A DNA stretch of 64,000 nucleotides from Adiantum capillus-veneris (taxonomy: Eukaryota; Streptophyta; Polypodiopsida; Polypodiales; Pteridaceae): NCBI GenBank assembly GCA_014529385.2, contig CM043942.1, positions 25,486,469 to 25,550,468 of the forward strand. Reading direction: 5' to 3'. Positions 1 through 11,212 of the stretch are shown here, one piece after another; the first letter of the stretch is position 1; every line of letters begins with the position of its first letter. A model generated the notes under the pieces. The model ran no database searches and was not told the DNA's origin. It worked only from the letters and a program-made list of their open reading frames with translations. Position numbers and translations under genes: made by a program.

Positions 1-899
1 GATGGTCTTCCTTTATTCTCAAGTTTCATTGATGACACCCTTCTCTGTTTCCATGAAGTAGAGATACAAGCAACAGAAGAGAGGAAGTCCTCTATCCATA
101 GTGATCGTGGTTGTAGGGATCATACGCCATAGGCCAGGTCGATAAATCAAGGATTCAAATGGAAGCTATTTCCTATAACATATAGATGAAATCCCATTGA
201 CATATTTAGAATCCATAAACAATGCCTTTTTTCCCACATTTAAGAGGCACAACCGCCATTCATAAATCCTCAATATGATATGAGACATAGTGTAAGCTAA
301 CTAGGCACTCTTGTGAGAAGCACCCGGCTAATCTAGTCCATAGGTTTCAGGGACACGTATATTTGGGACTTCTCAACTCTTGGCACAATGAGTTTCTAAT
401 TTCGTTTCTCTTAATAAGAGGGAGTGGAGAGTTTCTTGACTAATCGAGACCACCCATCCTTGACTGGCAACCTAAGCCAACCTCCACTTTTCGCCCCGCA
501 CTCACACCTTTTAGCTTATTTTTCCAATTTCTTATGAGTTTGTCGCTACCGGCGGACTTTCTCTATCTAACCAATAGAGCCTTTGCAAAGGATTTATTCG
601 CTAATCGAGAATTGTGCAACCTTCCCATTTTGCTAACCGCGAGGCATCTTGCTAACCGCCAAGTATCCCGCTGACCGCGCGAGGAACAAAAGAGAGCCAA
701 TAATCTCAGCTTAATCTCCACTAACTGCAGAATCATCTCGCTAAACCTCGAGGCACAAAATATATTCTTCCAACAATTCTTCTCTTTAAATGATTCTTCA
801 AACATGATCAACAAAATCTTCACAGTAACCAATAATAAATTATTAAACAATAAAAATTTAACAAACAGTGATAATTTATTAAACAGTCCTTTCACTAAT
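1..899. other. No gene recognised
   Basis: I see no open frame with recognisable motifs here. The stretch around 585-750 is loosely repetitive, with several 'gctaaccgc'-like words, but it shows no clear period. It may be the body of an old, unrecognised repeat. Confidence 0.4.
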
Positions 900-1205
900 C
901 TATGAAAACATATGTTTGTTTCTTGTGATAGGATCACGTTTCTTGGAAGGTTTAAGGGAATCCCTATGCTTAGCTTCCCATGTCAACATGAAAAGAAATG
1001 TAGAATTGTAAATTTGTCTTGCCGGATTAGCAACACGCTCAACTACCTCTTGTGTTTGAGGTTGAACGATTTCACCTTCTTTCGGAGGGGATACCTCCGT
1101 TTGAGTTATGATTGGAGTAGATGATACCTTCTTTTGCACCTTCCTTGGAGGTGGAACGACCGGAGCATGCTTCGAGCTTCGAGTCACTAGTTTTGGGGCC
1201 ATCAT
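900..1205 (-). CDS. Hypothetical protein, 101 aa
   Basis: A short minus-strand ORF starting with two consecutive ATG codons. The N-terminal half is basic and rich in Pro, Lys, Ser and Thr (MAPKLVTRSSKHAPVVPPP then a Lys/Val-rich stretch), and there is no recognisable domain. It lies about 180 bases downstream, on the minus strand, of a good TATA-like sequence near 1389-1397. That is why I list it although its length alone is not convincing. It may be the start of an old retrotransposon gag, many of which open with a disordered Pro/Ser/Lys-rich region, or a spurious ORF. I do not recognise it. Confidence 0.25.
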   Translation of the reverse strand: MMAPKLVTRSSKHAPVVPPPRKVQKKVSSTPIITQTEVSPPKEGEIVQPQTQEVVERVANPARQIYNSTFLFMLTWEAKHRDSLKPSKKRDPITRNKHMFS

Positions 1206-2844
1206 ATTGAGGTAGAGAAGAGGGAAAGAGAACTCAAGAATCCGATGGGCAACACGATGATGGTAGATATGGAGATTGGTTGAGGGTGAGAGGTTGAGGG
1301 AGAGAGGGTAACTCCAACGTTATGGAAAGAGAGCTTCCACTTCTGAGAAATTCTGTATGTGTCCCTTGAAAGTGAGGGAAGAGAAGCCTTTATATAGGCA
1401 CTCAAGAGTCAAAAGCACAAGCTAAGAATAGCGAAGAGCAAAAAGATCAGTTTGCATACGTTCGCGGCTCTATATATAGAAAAAAAAGACCATGAAGCAT
1501 TCCAATATGCTATTTTGATTCTCTAATTTTAAAAGAAGCTTGGCTTTCAAAACAAGAACTCTAAACTTGACTCCCTCCTCTTTCTTTTCTAAAAATATTT
1601 CTCATTTCTTAAAAATACTCATTCTACTCTTTCTCTTCTAAAAATACTCTTCCTTTCCTCTCTCTTTCCTAAAAAAACTCCTTCTTTCTCAAGGTCAACT
1701 CTTATCTTTAAAATAGACCTGAGGCTTAAGCTTTCATATGAACCTATTGTTTCCAAGTGAATAAATGCCATAATTAATAGCTCTAGAGTCCGATCGTTCC
1801 GTTGGAACGCTTTATAACTGAACAAAATAAAAACCTTGAACATTTGCAAAGTAAATGAAATACTTTTATTAAAAAACATTGGGTACATTACAATCTCTCT
1901 CTCATTCAACCAGGAGGCATCCATGAAAAGAGAAAGAGCGAGGATTGGCTCTTGCAAGCATTGAGGCCACATGGTGACCTACATAGAGTTGAATGGAACT
2001 CATTCCAAAGAGGATCCCCCTAATGAGTTGAAAATTTTTCACTCCTAGACCAGGCTCTGAAATGGACGGCATGGTTTTGTGCAAGGTGTTCTTCTTCCCT
2101 CTACACATTTTGTTCTGCCGCCATCTCTACAAAGTTTTTTGGGTGTTTTTGTTCATACTCTTTGCAAAGGGGTTGGCCAAGTTGGGTACCCTACGAACTA
2201 AGGCAATCACCCACCACATCCAGATTCTGCAAGGAGGCAACACTCAACAAGGGACTGTATATGGACCAAGTATGCAGAGGCAGGAGAATTCAACAAGGGG
2301 ATGTACATGGACCAATGTTGTAGAGGTGGATAACTAGTCAAAGCTTGGCAGTTTGACATGCAAATTAGAAGTCAAAAACCATGGTTTTGTGCTAGGCGAT
2401 GGCCCTAGCGGAGAGAAACTGGTTTTCTATAGCCTTGAAACTTTTGGCATGAATTAATGACAAGCTAAGTGAGTGCAGGCTTAAGGCATCGGCCTTGAAA
2501 ACATTTGGCCATGGAGTCGTGATCATTGGCATGGCAACAAACTCAAGCTCCACTAAAGTAAGGGGAAAATCTAATATAGAGTTGGAAAGGTGCTCAAGGC
2601 CAAGGATAAAGTCTCCAGCTTTCATTATGGTCAAGAACACATGTACACAAGAATGGACAAGTTTGGCAATTCTAACAAAAATAAGTGCAATATAGAAAGG
2701 TTATGCCCACAAGGACACAATTTGAAGTCATTTTCTCATGGATCCAATAAAGGAATTAAGACTACGACAATATGCAAAGGATTTCAATGAGTATTCCAAT
2801 ATCAACATGGCCATTAGATATGTTATTTCATTTATGGGGGGTTT
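1206..2844. other. Spacer without a recognised gene
   Basis: Apart from the TATA-like sites, no convincing coding signal is visible. Frames of 66-117 aa exist on both strands (for example 1619-1972 minus and 2392-2640 minus), but none shows a known motif or start context. The sequence ends at the target site of copia family 1 copy A. Confidence 0.4.
1387..1400 (-). promoter_or_regulatory. TATA-like box upstream of the 101-aa ORF
   Basis: On the minus strand this reads TGCCTATATAAAGGC, a textbook plant TATA context. It lies about 180 bases before the ATG pair at 1205. A second TATA-like run occurs at 1471-1480. Promoter activity is inferred only from sequence and spacing. Confidence 0.35.
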
Positions 2845-2849
2845 TCTAA

Positions 2850-3076
2850 TGTTAAAATTAAGGCTGCAGAAAAACGCACACAGCTTGGAGAAGACGAAGG
2901 AAGCTCAAGGCACACAAAAGAGAGTGTATTACTTAGTGTGCAATGGAAAGATAGATAGCCCTAGAGTGATGGGGGTATATACAATGCACGGGGGAAAAAA
3001 CCTCCTAAAGAGGGAAAAAATGCCCCGGGGGTCCTAGTGTGTTCACATACATCACTACCACATGTATATGGTAACA
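2850..3076 (-). repeat. 3' LTR of copia 1 copy A
   Basis: This is the 227-bp LTR at the 3' side of the minus-strand element. It matches 7769-7995 along its full length. The bases just outside it (2845-2849) read TCTAA, identical to those beyond the other LTR. Confidence 0.95.
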
Positions 3077-3088
3077 AATCCCCCCTGG
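3077..3088 (-). other. Polypurine tract, copia 1 copy A
   Basis: On the minus strand this reads CCAGGGGGGATT and directly abuts the 3' LTR. This is the expected site for plus-strand DNA priming. The same sequence occupies the same position in copies B and C. Confidence 0.85.
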
Positions 3089-3151
3089 AGTGACGTGGTG
3101 GACGAGAGCTTGCACATGAGTAAAGGGAAGTGCCATACCCTAAGGACATGA

Positions 3152-4929
3152 TCACTCCACAAAGGGGATTAAGCCCAAAGCTTTGTGGAAAGCTTCAAGC
3201 TTCTCACAAGACAATGCCTTTGTGAAAATATCTGCAAGGTTGTCCTGTGTTGGCACATAAGCCAAGCTGATCTCTCCTACTGAGAGCCTCTCCCGGACAT
3301 AGTGGTAATGCACCTCAATGTGCTTTGTGCAAGCATGAGAAACTGGGTTCCTCACAACTGCCAATGCGATTTGACTGTTAGTGTAGATAGTGTTGGCAGT
3401 GTCTCGTCCAACACCTAAATCAGCCATAAGGCGTCTGAGCTATACACACTCAATCGTAGCTGTGAAGACTGCCCTGTACTCAGCCTCACAACTCGAAGTG
3501 GCCATAGTAGGTTGTTTCTTGCTCAACCATGATATACATGAACTGCCAAGCATGAAACAAAAACCACTTGTGGACACTCGCGTATCAAAACATCCAGCCA
3601 TATCTGAGTCTGAAAAAGCATGTAAGTCTGGCGGCAATGATCCCCCCCTGGGATAAAACAATCCAAGATGTAAAATGCCACTAAGGTAGCGGAAAATCCT
3701 CTTGACAGCCTTCCAATGCTTAGACCCTGGGCTATGCATGAATCTGCTGACCTGTGAGATTGCAAACTGAATATCTGGCCTCGTGTTGCATACATAAATG
3801 AGGCAGCCAACAACAGTTTGGTAAAGAGTGACATCAGGAGGATCACCAGCAGCATGTACACTCAGCTTCAAACCTGTTTCCATGGGAGTGGCAATAGGTT
3901 TGCAATCCTCAAGTCCAAACTTACATAGCAATGTCGCTATGTAACTTTTCTGACACAAGGCAATACCACCATCACACTGCTTAAACTGTATAGCCAAGCC
4001 ATGATGCAACAGCCCCAAATCTTTCATCTTCAAAGTAGAATTCAAATCAACCTTAAATTCAGAAATATGTCTCTCATTTGGTCTAGTGATCAGCAAATCA
4101 TCTACATAAAGAACCACAATGAGAAGTACATCATCCTCACGCTTTACATACAATGTGCTTTTTGTTGGACTGTTACGAAAGCCTTGTTTCACCAAATGAG
4201 TGTCAGCTTTCTCATACCAAGCACGAGGAGATTGCTTCAACCCATACAAAGCCTTCTTACATCTGCACACTTTGTCCACTTGTCCTTTTATGACAAAACC
4301 GCGAGGCTGCGTTACATAAACTTCCTCAAATATGTCACCATTCAAGAAAGCAGTAACAATGTCTGATTGATGTACATCCCAACCAAAATGAGCTGCCAAT
4401 GCACATAGAAAATGCACAGTAGTCATACGACAAGTAGGAGCACAAGTCTCTTCATAATCTATGCCTTTTTGCTCTGCATAACCCTTTGCAACAAGTCGAG
4501 CCTTATGGCGATCGATCTCACCATCCGGCTTGTGTTTCAACTTGTAAACCCACTTCGTACCAATGGCCTTTTTGCCAAGAGGAAAATCACAAAAAGTCCA
4601 TGTGTCATTTTCTATAAGTGCATCATATTCTGATTGCATGGCAGCCATCCAATTTTTTTAATTCTATGCTTCATCAAAAGACAGAGGCTCCTCAACATCA
4701 TGTAAGCTAGACAGAGCCAAATCATAACAATCTGATGCATAAGACGCATGGCGAGAGCCTGAATGAGTACGACTGGACAAAGATGCATCCAATTTATTGT
4801 CACACAAAGTGTGCACCAGCCATTTTGGCATACCTCTAGCCTACTCATTTTCAACCTTTCCTCATCAAGTACATCATGTACATCTGCATCAGTAATAGGC
4901 TGATCTGTAACATTTTCAGAAACCCCCAT
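3152..4929 (-). pseudogene. Reverse transcriptase and RNase H of copia 1 copy A
   Basis: The 402-aa stretch at 3440-4648 contains the copia RT signature: GTKWVYKLK at the start, DIVTAFLNGDIFEEVYVTQP, the linker YGLKQSPRAWYEK, and the catalytic YVDD at 4097-4108. RNase H follows, with DMAGC, CEAEYRA and, in the separate frame at 3152-3427, TKHIEVHYHYVRE and the closing QDNLADIFTKAL. A TAG replaces a Trp codon of the sibling copies near 3437-3439 and splits RNase H. The connector upstream (4612-4929) is frameshifted. The catalytic RT residues survive, but the reading frame is broken. Confidence 0.9.
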
Positions 4930-4932
4930 AGG

Positions 4933-6342
4933 CTATACATGTGCCTCATTGGAACTTACATACGTATTTCCACCACTAAAAAGAGGCAACAAAGTGTCAT
5001 AAAAGTCCTGTGACCTTACATTACTGTCTCTAGTACATGACAACAAGGGTTGAACAGAATCTTCCACAAACACTACATTTCGTGAAACTAGAATACATTT
5101 TGTTTGCGGATGATACAACCTGTAACCTTTTCTTTCAGCACTATAACCAACAAAAATACATTTGACAGCCTTATCATCCAATTTTCTGCGCTGCACTTGT
5201 GGCACCAAAGCATATGCCAAACAACCAAAAACACGCATGTGCTCAATAGAAGGCTTTCTATCATGCCATGCTTCATATGGAGTAATAGACTGCAAAGCTT
5301 TCGTAGGACACCTGTTAAGTGCATAGGTGGCACACATGATGGCCTCAAGCCAAAAAGAATGCGACAAAGCTTGACTTTTGACCATACATCGTACCATTTC
5401 CGTAAGTGACCTCTTTTCCCTCTCAGCAACACCATTTTGCGGAGGTGTATAAGGCACTGTACATTGGTGTTTTATCCCACAACTAGCCAAAAATGCATTG
5501 AATTCATGAGACATATACTACCCCCCTCGATCGAAACGGAGGGTGCCCATAGTACGTTTCGAGACATTTTCAGCCATAGCCAAAAATTGTTTGAAGCACA
5601 TAAAAACTTTGGACTTCGCTTTAAGCGGAAATACCCATGCATGCCTGGAGTAATTATCAATGAAAGTCACGAAGTACAGGTAATTGTCCAAGGACGGAGT
5701 TTGCATGGGCCCACAAACATCACTATGCACAAGCTGCAACCTGCATGTGGCCCGAACTGAACCATCCTTTGGAAACTTAGAATGTTGCATCTTACCCAAA
5801 ATACATCCTTCACAAAAATGTTTGATAGGTGCTTCAAGAGGCGGCAAAGACGCAACCATATCAGATTTCTGCAAACGCAACAAATTGGCAAAATTCAGAT
5901 GACCAAAACGTGCATGCCAAAGTTTTGCATCTGAAATAGCCCTTGAATCTGCAACAGCATTTGCAAAAAATTTTCCACACTTGTCATACAAAGTGAGCTT
6001 ATACAGCCCACGACACAAAAGGCGAGATGCAACAATTTCATCACCAAAACTGAGATCATGAACTGTACATCTGTCATCCACAAATTTGACTACAAGTCCA
6101 AGTCTAGCAAGTGTGGATACAGACAAAAGATTCTTCTTGATCCTAGGTACATAAAGTGCATCAACAAGTGTGAAGGAACTGCCATTTGCAGCAGTATGCA
6201 CAATCTTTCCAACTCCCTGAACTGGATAAGAGGCATTGTTGGCACAAGTGACTGAATTCCCATGAGGGACAGACTCGAGAGAGGTAAACAATTCACGATG
6301 TGAGGTAATGTGCTTTGTAGCACCACTGTCAAAATACCACAC
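4933..6342 (-). pseudogene. Protease and integrase of copia 1 copy A
   Basis: The frame at 5518-6342 opens with the aspartic protease motif WYFDSGATKHIT, followed by the Zn-binding HHCC part (WHARFGHLN, then CEGCILGKM) and the first catalytic Asp of integrase (LVHSDVCGPM). A TAG at about 5515-5517 falls where copy B has Glu, just after the RFDRGG stretch that holds the second catalytic Asp. The frame then resumes at 5514-4933 with TPPQNGVAEREKRSL, which carries the catalytic Glu, and the C-terminal GKRC-like region. One stop therefore splits the integrase core. Confidence 0.9.
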
Positions 6343-6360
6343 ATGTGAATCTGCAGCAAC

Positions 6361-7441
6361 TCACAAGCATGCATCATGGACAGCACGATTGTAAGTGCAC
6401 TCTGCGCTAAAAGCCCATTCTGCATTACCATTAGCATCACATTCTCCTTTTACAGTAGACTCAACAATGGCTGCATTTGTAGTGGAACCAGCATTTGTAG
6501 TGGAACCACCCTCTTTTTTCTTAGCCTCTTTGGCCTTCAACTTAGGACACAACTTGATCAAGTGATCATTAGGTTTACAATAATGGCAACGAATCTTCGT
6601 TTTGCCCTTATCACCAGAATTGCCAGACAAAGTGCTGCCAGCAAAATCATTAAGAACAGAAGTTTTGCCACTCGCAGCAGAACCATAAGAAGTGGTTGCA
6701 TTACTGTTACCACCCTTTTTCTGAGAAGCAATAAAAGCCTATTCAACTGCACGCTGTCTAGTCCTCGTTTTTTTGGAAAGTGACTCTTGCAATAGCAATG
6801 TGCATAATGCATCAAACTTGACAACTTCTAGATTTCCTTGGGTCATAAGTCTCCAAGTACTAGCAAAAATCTGGTAGGAATCTGGTAAGGCATCAAGAAC
6901 AGTCTGCACAAGGGAACTGCCTGAAATGACTTCTCCTGCAGAAATAAGTTGCTCATTGATATCCTTGACACTAGCAAGGAAAGTGACCATATCATCTTAG
7001 TCGTGCATAATCTTCGACTCCAGCTCTTTACGCAACAAAGCAATTTTAGCCTCATTGCGATTTGCATAAAGACCAGCCAAAATATCCCAAACCTATTTTG
7101 CAGATTTTGTTGAATGGATGTGAGGAACAATGGTGCTCTTCACAGACAACGCAATCAATGCATGAGCCTGCGCATCCTTTACATCCCAACGAGCTTGTTC
7201 TTCCGTAGGCAAAACAACTCTAACAGCAGCCAGCAGTCCTTGCAGCAAGACCTGCAACATCCTCAACATCGCCTACATCCTCAGAAACAGGACGTACATC
7301 AATGCCCTACACAATGTTCCAGACACCTTTTGACACAAGAACATGTTGCATCATATAAGCCCACATAGGGTAGTTGTCCCCATCTAAGCTGTCCTCAGTA
7401 GCAAACATCTTGAACACATCTGTGTTGTTGTTTTTAGCCAT
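6361..7441 (-). pseudogene. gag of copia 1 copy A
   Basis: The ATG at 7439-7441 gives MAKNNNTDVFKMFATEDSL, then DGDNYPMWAYMMQHVLVSKG, the usual copia gag N-terminus. The frame is lost near 7307 and reappears at 6990-6739 (VKDINEQLISAGEVI) and 6630-6361. The last part holds a CCHC zinc knuckle (CHYCKPNDHLIKLC) followed by Lys/Glu-rich sequence and a short repeated GSTTNA unit. Several indels break it. Confidence 0.85.
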
Positions 7442-7751
7442 GGTAAATGCTACACTTGATGTGAAAATTGTCAGAAAATAGGAGAAACGGAGCGAGAACA
7501 ACACGTGCTACATAGCACAAACCGTAGAAGATTGTAAGGCACCTGTTATGCAGAAAACGGCACTGACGGAAATTCTGCACAAAATGACAAAATAGCCTAT
7601 GCAGTACTGCTTCTAGTGGAAATGGAGGCCAAAATGAGCCCAAATCAAAAATCTAAGCAGACCTGCGATCGCTCGCCAAAGCTCACTGCAATCGGAGAAA
7701 GTGAGCAAACATGTACTAGAGCAGCTGGCGACTAAGCCCGGGAGGACGCAA

Positions 7752-7766
7752 CCTGCTCTGATACCA
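7752..7766 (-). other. Primer binding site, copia 1 copy A
   Basis: On the minus strand this reads TGGTATCAGAGCAGG, two bases inside the 5' LTR. TGGTATCAGAGC is the standard plant PBS complementary to the 3' end of initiator methionine tRNA. It fixes the orientation of the element. Confidence 0.9.
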
Positions 7767-7768
7767 AT

Positions 7769-7995
7769 TGTTGGAATTAGGGCTGCAAAGAAACGCACAC
7801 AGCTTGGAGAAGACAAAGGAATATCAAGGCACACAAAAGAGAGTGTATTAATTAGGGTGCAATGGATAGATAGATAGCCCTAGAGTGATGGGCGTATATA
7901 CAATGCACGGGGGAAAAAACCTCCTAAAGAGGGAAAAAATGCCCCAGCAGTCCTAGTGTGTTCACCCACATCACTACCACATGTATATGGTAACA
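7769..7995 (-). repeat. 5' LTR of copia 1 copy A
   Basis: A 227-bp LTR, TGTTGGAATTAGG... to ...GGTAACA on the plus strand. In the sense direction it contains a TATA-like TTGTATATAC. The TSD TCTAA follows at 7996-8000. Confidence 0.95.
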
Positions 7996-8000
7996 TCTAA

Positions 8001-10130
8001 TTCTTATATGAATTTATTTTATAGGAGTCTACGGATGGATTCTAGCAAGTTAAAATCTTGACGTAAAGGAAATTTTGATTTTTGTGACTGCAAGGGCATG
8101 GCTCCTAGGCACGTTTACCAAACTTGCTGCAGTAAAAACCATCTTGATCAACCCATTGCCAACCAGTGGGATCCGACGAGTTTTCTAGGGTAATTTGTTA
8201 ACAACAATGGGTGCATGTGAATAGTATGGGGCAACTCAAGTACGTTTTGTTACTGCCATTAATTTAATTCTTTTCATGTCTCCAATACGGCATCCTCCTC
8301 CACAAGTTCAATAATCAAGAGGATCAATTTTCTTTAACTTTGTCCAATATGGCACTGCCATAAGATGCACCACATTAAATCAAGGATTTTAAGAACATGG
8401 TTCCATATCTATGTATATGCATTGGGTGCATGCTCACTCTAAAGCATCTACAACTTTCCAAGGAAAAAAGTAGACGAAGCACATTGGCAGCCGCAACTAC
8501 GAGCTGATTTCAAAGTGGACAATCATGCCATAGGATGCTACGATGTTTGGTGCCAATGGTGGTGGTTACAAGATAATAGTAAATACGTTAAATTTAAGTT
8601 TCACTTTTGAACTGCTATAGGAATCTCTACAATGCCAACTTGATAAGCAAATGCTGCTTCAGTCAAGCATAGTTTGGCAATCGGATGACAATTGATAGCT
8701 AAGCTTTAGTAGCTATCTCTTGTAATGTTGGGCAAACTCATGATTTTCAATAAGTTGCATGATTTGGCAAGGCCGTTCCTCTATGAAAGATCAATGATGT
8801 CAATTCTCTTTTGATTTGTTATTTGTGTGTCAATAGGAGCACTTGTTAGTTATGAGCACTAAGGTTGCGTTTTATCTCTCCTTTTCAATAAACTTATGCA
8901 AAGCACGGTTTCATTTCAAGGAATATTGCATGTAAGATTCCAAAGTTTGGAATATGCTACTAGCATATGAACTTGGGGAACCTTGGCAACCATGGCTTGC
9001 AGGGTACATTGGATAGCTTTAAATTTCTTAACGTACATGGCTATGATCTAGATTCAAGCAAAGGCAGCTGATCTGAGAGGGTCGGCAAGGCTCACCAATT
9101 TCAAGTTTGACTTGTTTTTCTATCTTTAACAATTCATTTAAAAAATATATCTCTCTTGTACAAAGAAAATTGCATTCATAGACATAGAGAAAATCAAGGC
9201 TTCTATTTCATGCCAAAGTATTTTACATTGAATTGGAATCAAGGATAATAGCACACAATTCTAGTAAATGGGAAATACTAGAATATAAGCCCACAATTAT
9301 GGTTTTCAACTACCAATTGTGATGTATCCATACCAATACAAATCGTTCAACCGACGTATTTGACTCACACTATTGAGACCATCATTGGAGCCCAGGGCAT
9401 GACATGCTTGTGCAATGGGATTCATTCCATGAAATCATGGTTTATGTTTTTGCTATAGCATGAGCTACTCTATTTAAAACAAATTGGGGATGGTACATTG
9501 GCTTGTGATCATTTTATATGTATACAATGATAGACACTTTATGTCATTGGCTCTATGTACAAGGTGCAGCCAATATCAGTGCCTCTTTTTGTGGATAGCA
9601 AGTAGGGATGGGCTAGCTATCAAGAATCTAATTCATATAGCAACATGACTAGATTGAGAGAGCCTCCAAGCACGAGATCTCTTGATGGAACACCCATGAA
9701 AATTTAGTATGACTACCTTCTTTGGTGTGCTAGATTTCATTCTCTTATGTTCATGAAGAGATAAGATTCTTTTGCAATAAAGTTGTGAATAAGATTCCAA
9801 CATGAGAAGATATGGTTCTTAGGTGTAGTAGTGATTACATCTCTAGGAAGTATTTTAAGGGGTATGATCTAGCTAATACACAATCACTCAATAGGTGTTG
9901 ATGATTGAAGTTTGATCTCATCACATTGGTACTTTCAAGGACAGACGTTGGCAATCTGCCAAGGGGTAGTGGACAAGTTCAGCTTCCCAAGTTGATTCCA
10001 ATCACTATTATACATGGTAGAGGCTGTGTTAGTCACTATTGCCTGCTAGCTGAGCAATTTTTATATAGAGTCTAATGAAGGGGTTTGACACTATAGATTT
10101 TAACCAAGGGTATAAATTTTCAAGGGAATA
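8001..10130. other. Spacer, no gene recognised
   Basis: About 2.1 kb of AT-rich sequence dense in stop codons on both strands. I see no transposon ends, tandem structure or coding motif. It is probably degraded repeat DNA. Confidence 0.4.
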
Positions 10131-10140
10131 TATTTATATA

Positions 10141-10152
10141 TGTGTATGTGTG

Positions 10153-10187
<35 letters not shown>
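10141..10187. repeat. (TG)n(TA)n microsatellite
   Basis: A TG-rich run at about 10141-10160 is followed by a (TA)n run at about 10163-10187. Confidence 0.9.
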
Positions 10188-10189
10188 GA

Positions 10190-10390
10190 CCACACACCAA
10201 GTAGCCGGACTCTACCTACATGACCACACACCACATGAGAGAGAATGAACCAACTTAAGTGTGTCTCTACCTTATGAGAGCATGTCCTTATATTAGCATG
10301 AGAGGTAGTTACAACCATAACATTTCTGACCACACTAGGTGGACGGAATCTACCTACACAAACACACACCACACCTCCCCCCTAAGGGAG
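10190..10390 (-). repeat. Retroelement 3'-end remnant (PPT plus LTR start)
   Basis: Read on the minus strand, 10390-10374 is CTCCCTTAGGGGGGAGG, a polypurine-tract-like sequence. It is followed by TGTGGTGTGTG, an LTR-like start. The sequence beyond contains a partial internal duplication: 'gaccacaca' plus 'tctacctaca' words occur near 10189, 10220 and 10329. An equivalent arrangement lies at 45695-46070, so the two are remnants of related elements. No coding part remains here. Confidence 0.45.
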
Positions 10391-10471
10391 AAATAAGATG
10401 CGACATCTTTTTTGTACTTTTGGGCTGAGATTGTACTGGACATGAATAGGATTAACTATGACGCCTCATCT

Positions 10472-10501
<30 letters not shown>
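10472..10501 (+). repeat. Poly-G run, 30 bases
   Basis: Thirty consecutive G residues. The related remnant near 46080 has only a run of six G at the equivalent place, after a similar 'cctcatctg'/'tctcatgtg' context. This suggests homopolymer expansion, or a sequencing/assembly artefact. Confidence 0.9.
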
Positions 10502-10502
<1 letters not shown>

Positions 10503-10645
10503 GATCATATTAAAACGCCTCAGGGACTAGGGATTGAACTTGTGGGCTAGACTCGACATCATCAAGACATGGAACTCGTACATCTCGCTTATGCAAACAT
10601 TAGGTCGCTATCCCATTGTAATGGACAAGAATGGGAAGAACTAGG

Positions 10646-10850
10646 TGTTACCATATAACACACTAGGACCGCCGGGGCATTTTTTCCCTCTTTAGGAGGT
10701 TTTTTCCCCCGTGCATTGTATATACACCCATCATTGTAGGGCTATCTATCTTTCCATTGCACACTAAGTAATACACTCTCTATTCTGTGCCTTGAGCTTT
10801 CTTTGTCTTCTCCAAGCTGTGTGTGCTTCTCTGCAACCCTAATTCCAACA
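10646..10850 (+). repeat. 5' LTR of copia 1 copy B
   Basis: A 205-bp LTR, TGTTACCATATA... to ...ATTCCAACA. It lacks about 22 bp near its start (around 'catgtggtagtgatgtgtgtg') that its partner LTR and the other copies keep. That points to a deletion after insertion. Confidence 0.92.
10717..10727 (+). promoter_or_regulatory. TATA-like box in the copia 1 LTR
   Basis: TTGTATATACA in the 5' LTR, conserved in all six LTRs of this family. It probably marks the U3 promoter. Its role is inferred. Confidence 0.45.
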
Positions 10851-10852
10851 AT

Positions 10853-10867
10853 TGGTATCAGAGCATG
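10853..10867 (+). other. Primer binding site, copia 1 copy B
   Basis: TGGTATCAGAGCATG, two bases after the 5' LTR, complementary to plant initiator-Met tRNA. Confidence 0.9.
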
Positions 10868-11212
10868 TTGCGTCCTCTCGGGCATAGTCGCCAGATGCTC
10901 CAGTACACGGTTGCTCACTTTCTCCGATTTCAATGAGCTTTGGCGAGCGTTCGCAGGTCAACAAATACTTCGGGAATGATCCTAGAGCTCATTCTGCTCA
11001 GATTTTTGATTTGGGCTCATTTCGGCCTCCATTTCCACAACAGACAGGTCTGCACAGGCAACTTCGTCATTTTGTGCAGAATTTTTGTTAGCGCCGTTTT
11101 CAACATAACATGTGCCTTATAGTCTTCTACGGTTTGTGCTATATAGCACGTGTTGTTCTCGCTCCGTTTCTCCTATTTTCGGGCAGTTTTCACATCAGGT
11201 GCAGCATTTACC

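Larger units (their letters stand above)
2850..7995 (-). mobile_element. Copia family 1, copy A (complete, decayed)
   Basis: A Ty1/copia LTR retrotransposon of 5146 bp on the minus strand. It has two 227-bp LTRs beginning TGTT and ending AACA, a PBS matching initiator-Met tRNA next to the right LTR, and a purine-rich tract next to the left LTR. It is flanked by a perfect 5-bp target duplication, TCTAA, at 2845-2849 and 7996-8000. The domain order on the minus strand is gag, protease, integrase, reverse transcriptase, RNase H, which is the copia order. All coding parts carry stops or frameshifts. I count about 17 differences between the two LTRs (roughly 92-93% identity), so this is not a recent insertion. 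Copies B and C belong to the same family. Confidence 0.95.

Noticed and set aside
4001-6255. Many plus-strand ORFs (60-135 aa) inside copia 1 copy A
   Set aside because: They lie opposite or out of frame with recognisable RT, integrase and protease sequence, and equivalents recur in copies B and C only because the DNA is homologous.
7752-7766. tRNA-like words near LTRs (also 10853, 26434, 32761, 39919)
   Set aside because: They are primer binding sites complementary to a tRNA 3' end, not tRNA genes. No cloverleaf could be formed.
10100-10372. 90-aa minus-strand ORF with His/Ile-Tyr repeats
   Set aside because: It is made of the (TA)n/(TG)n microsatellite and an LTR remnant; it has no coding features.
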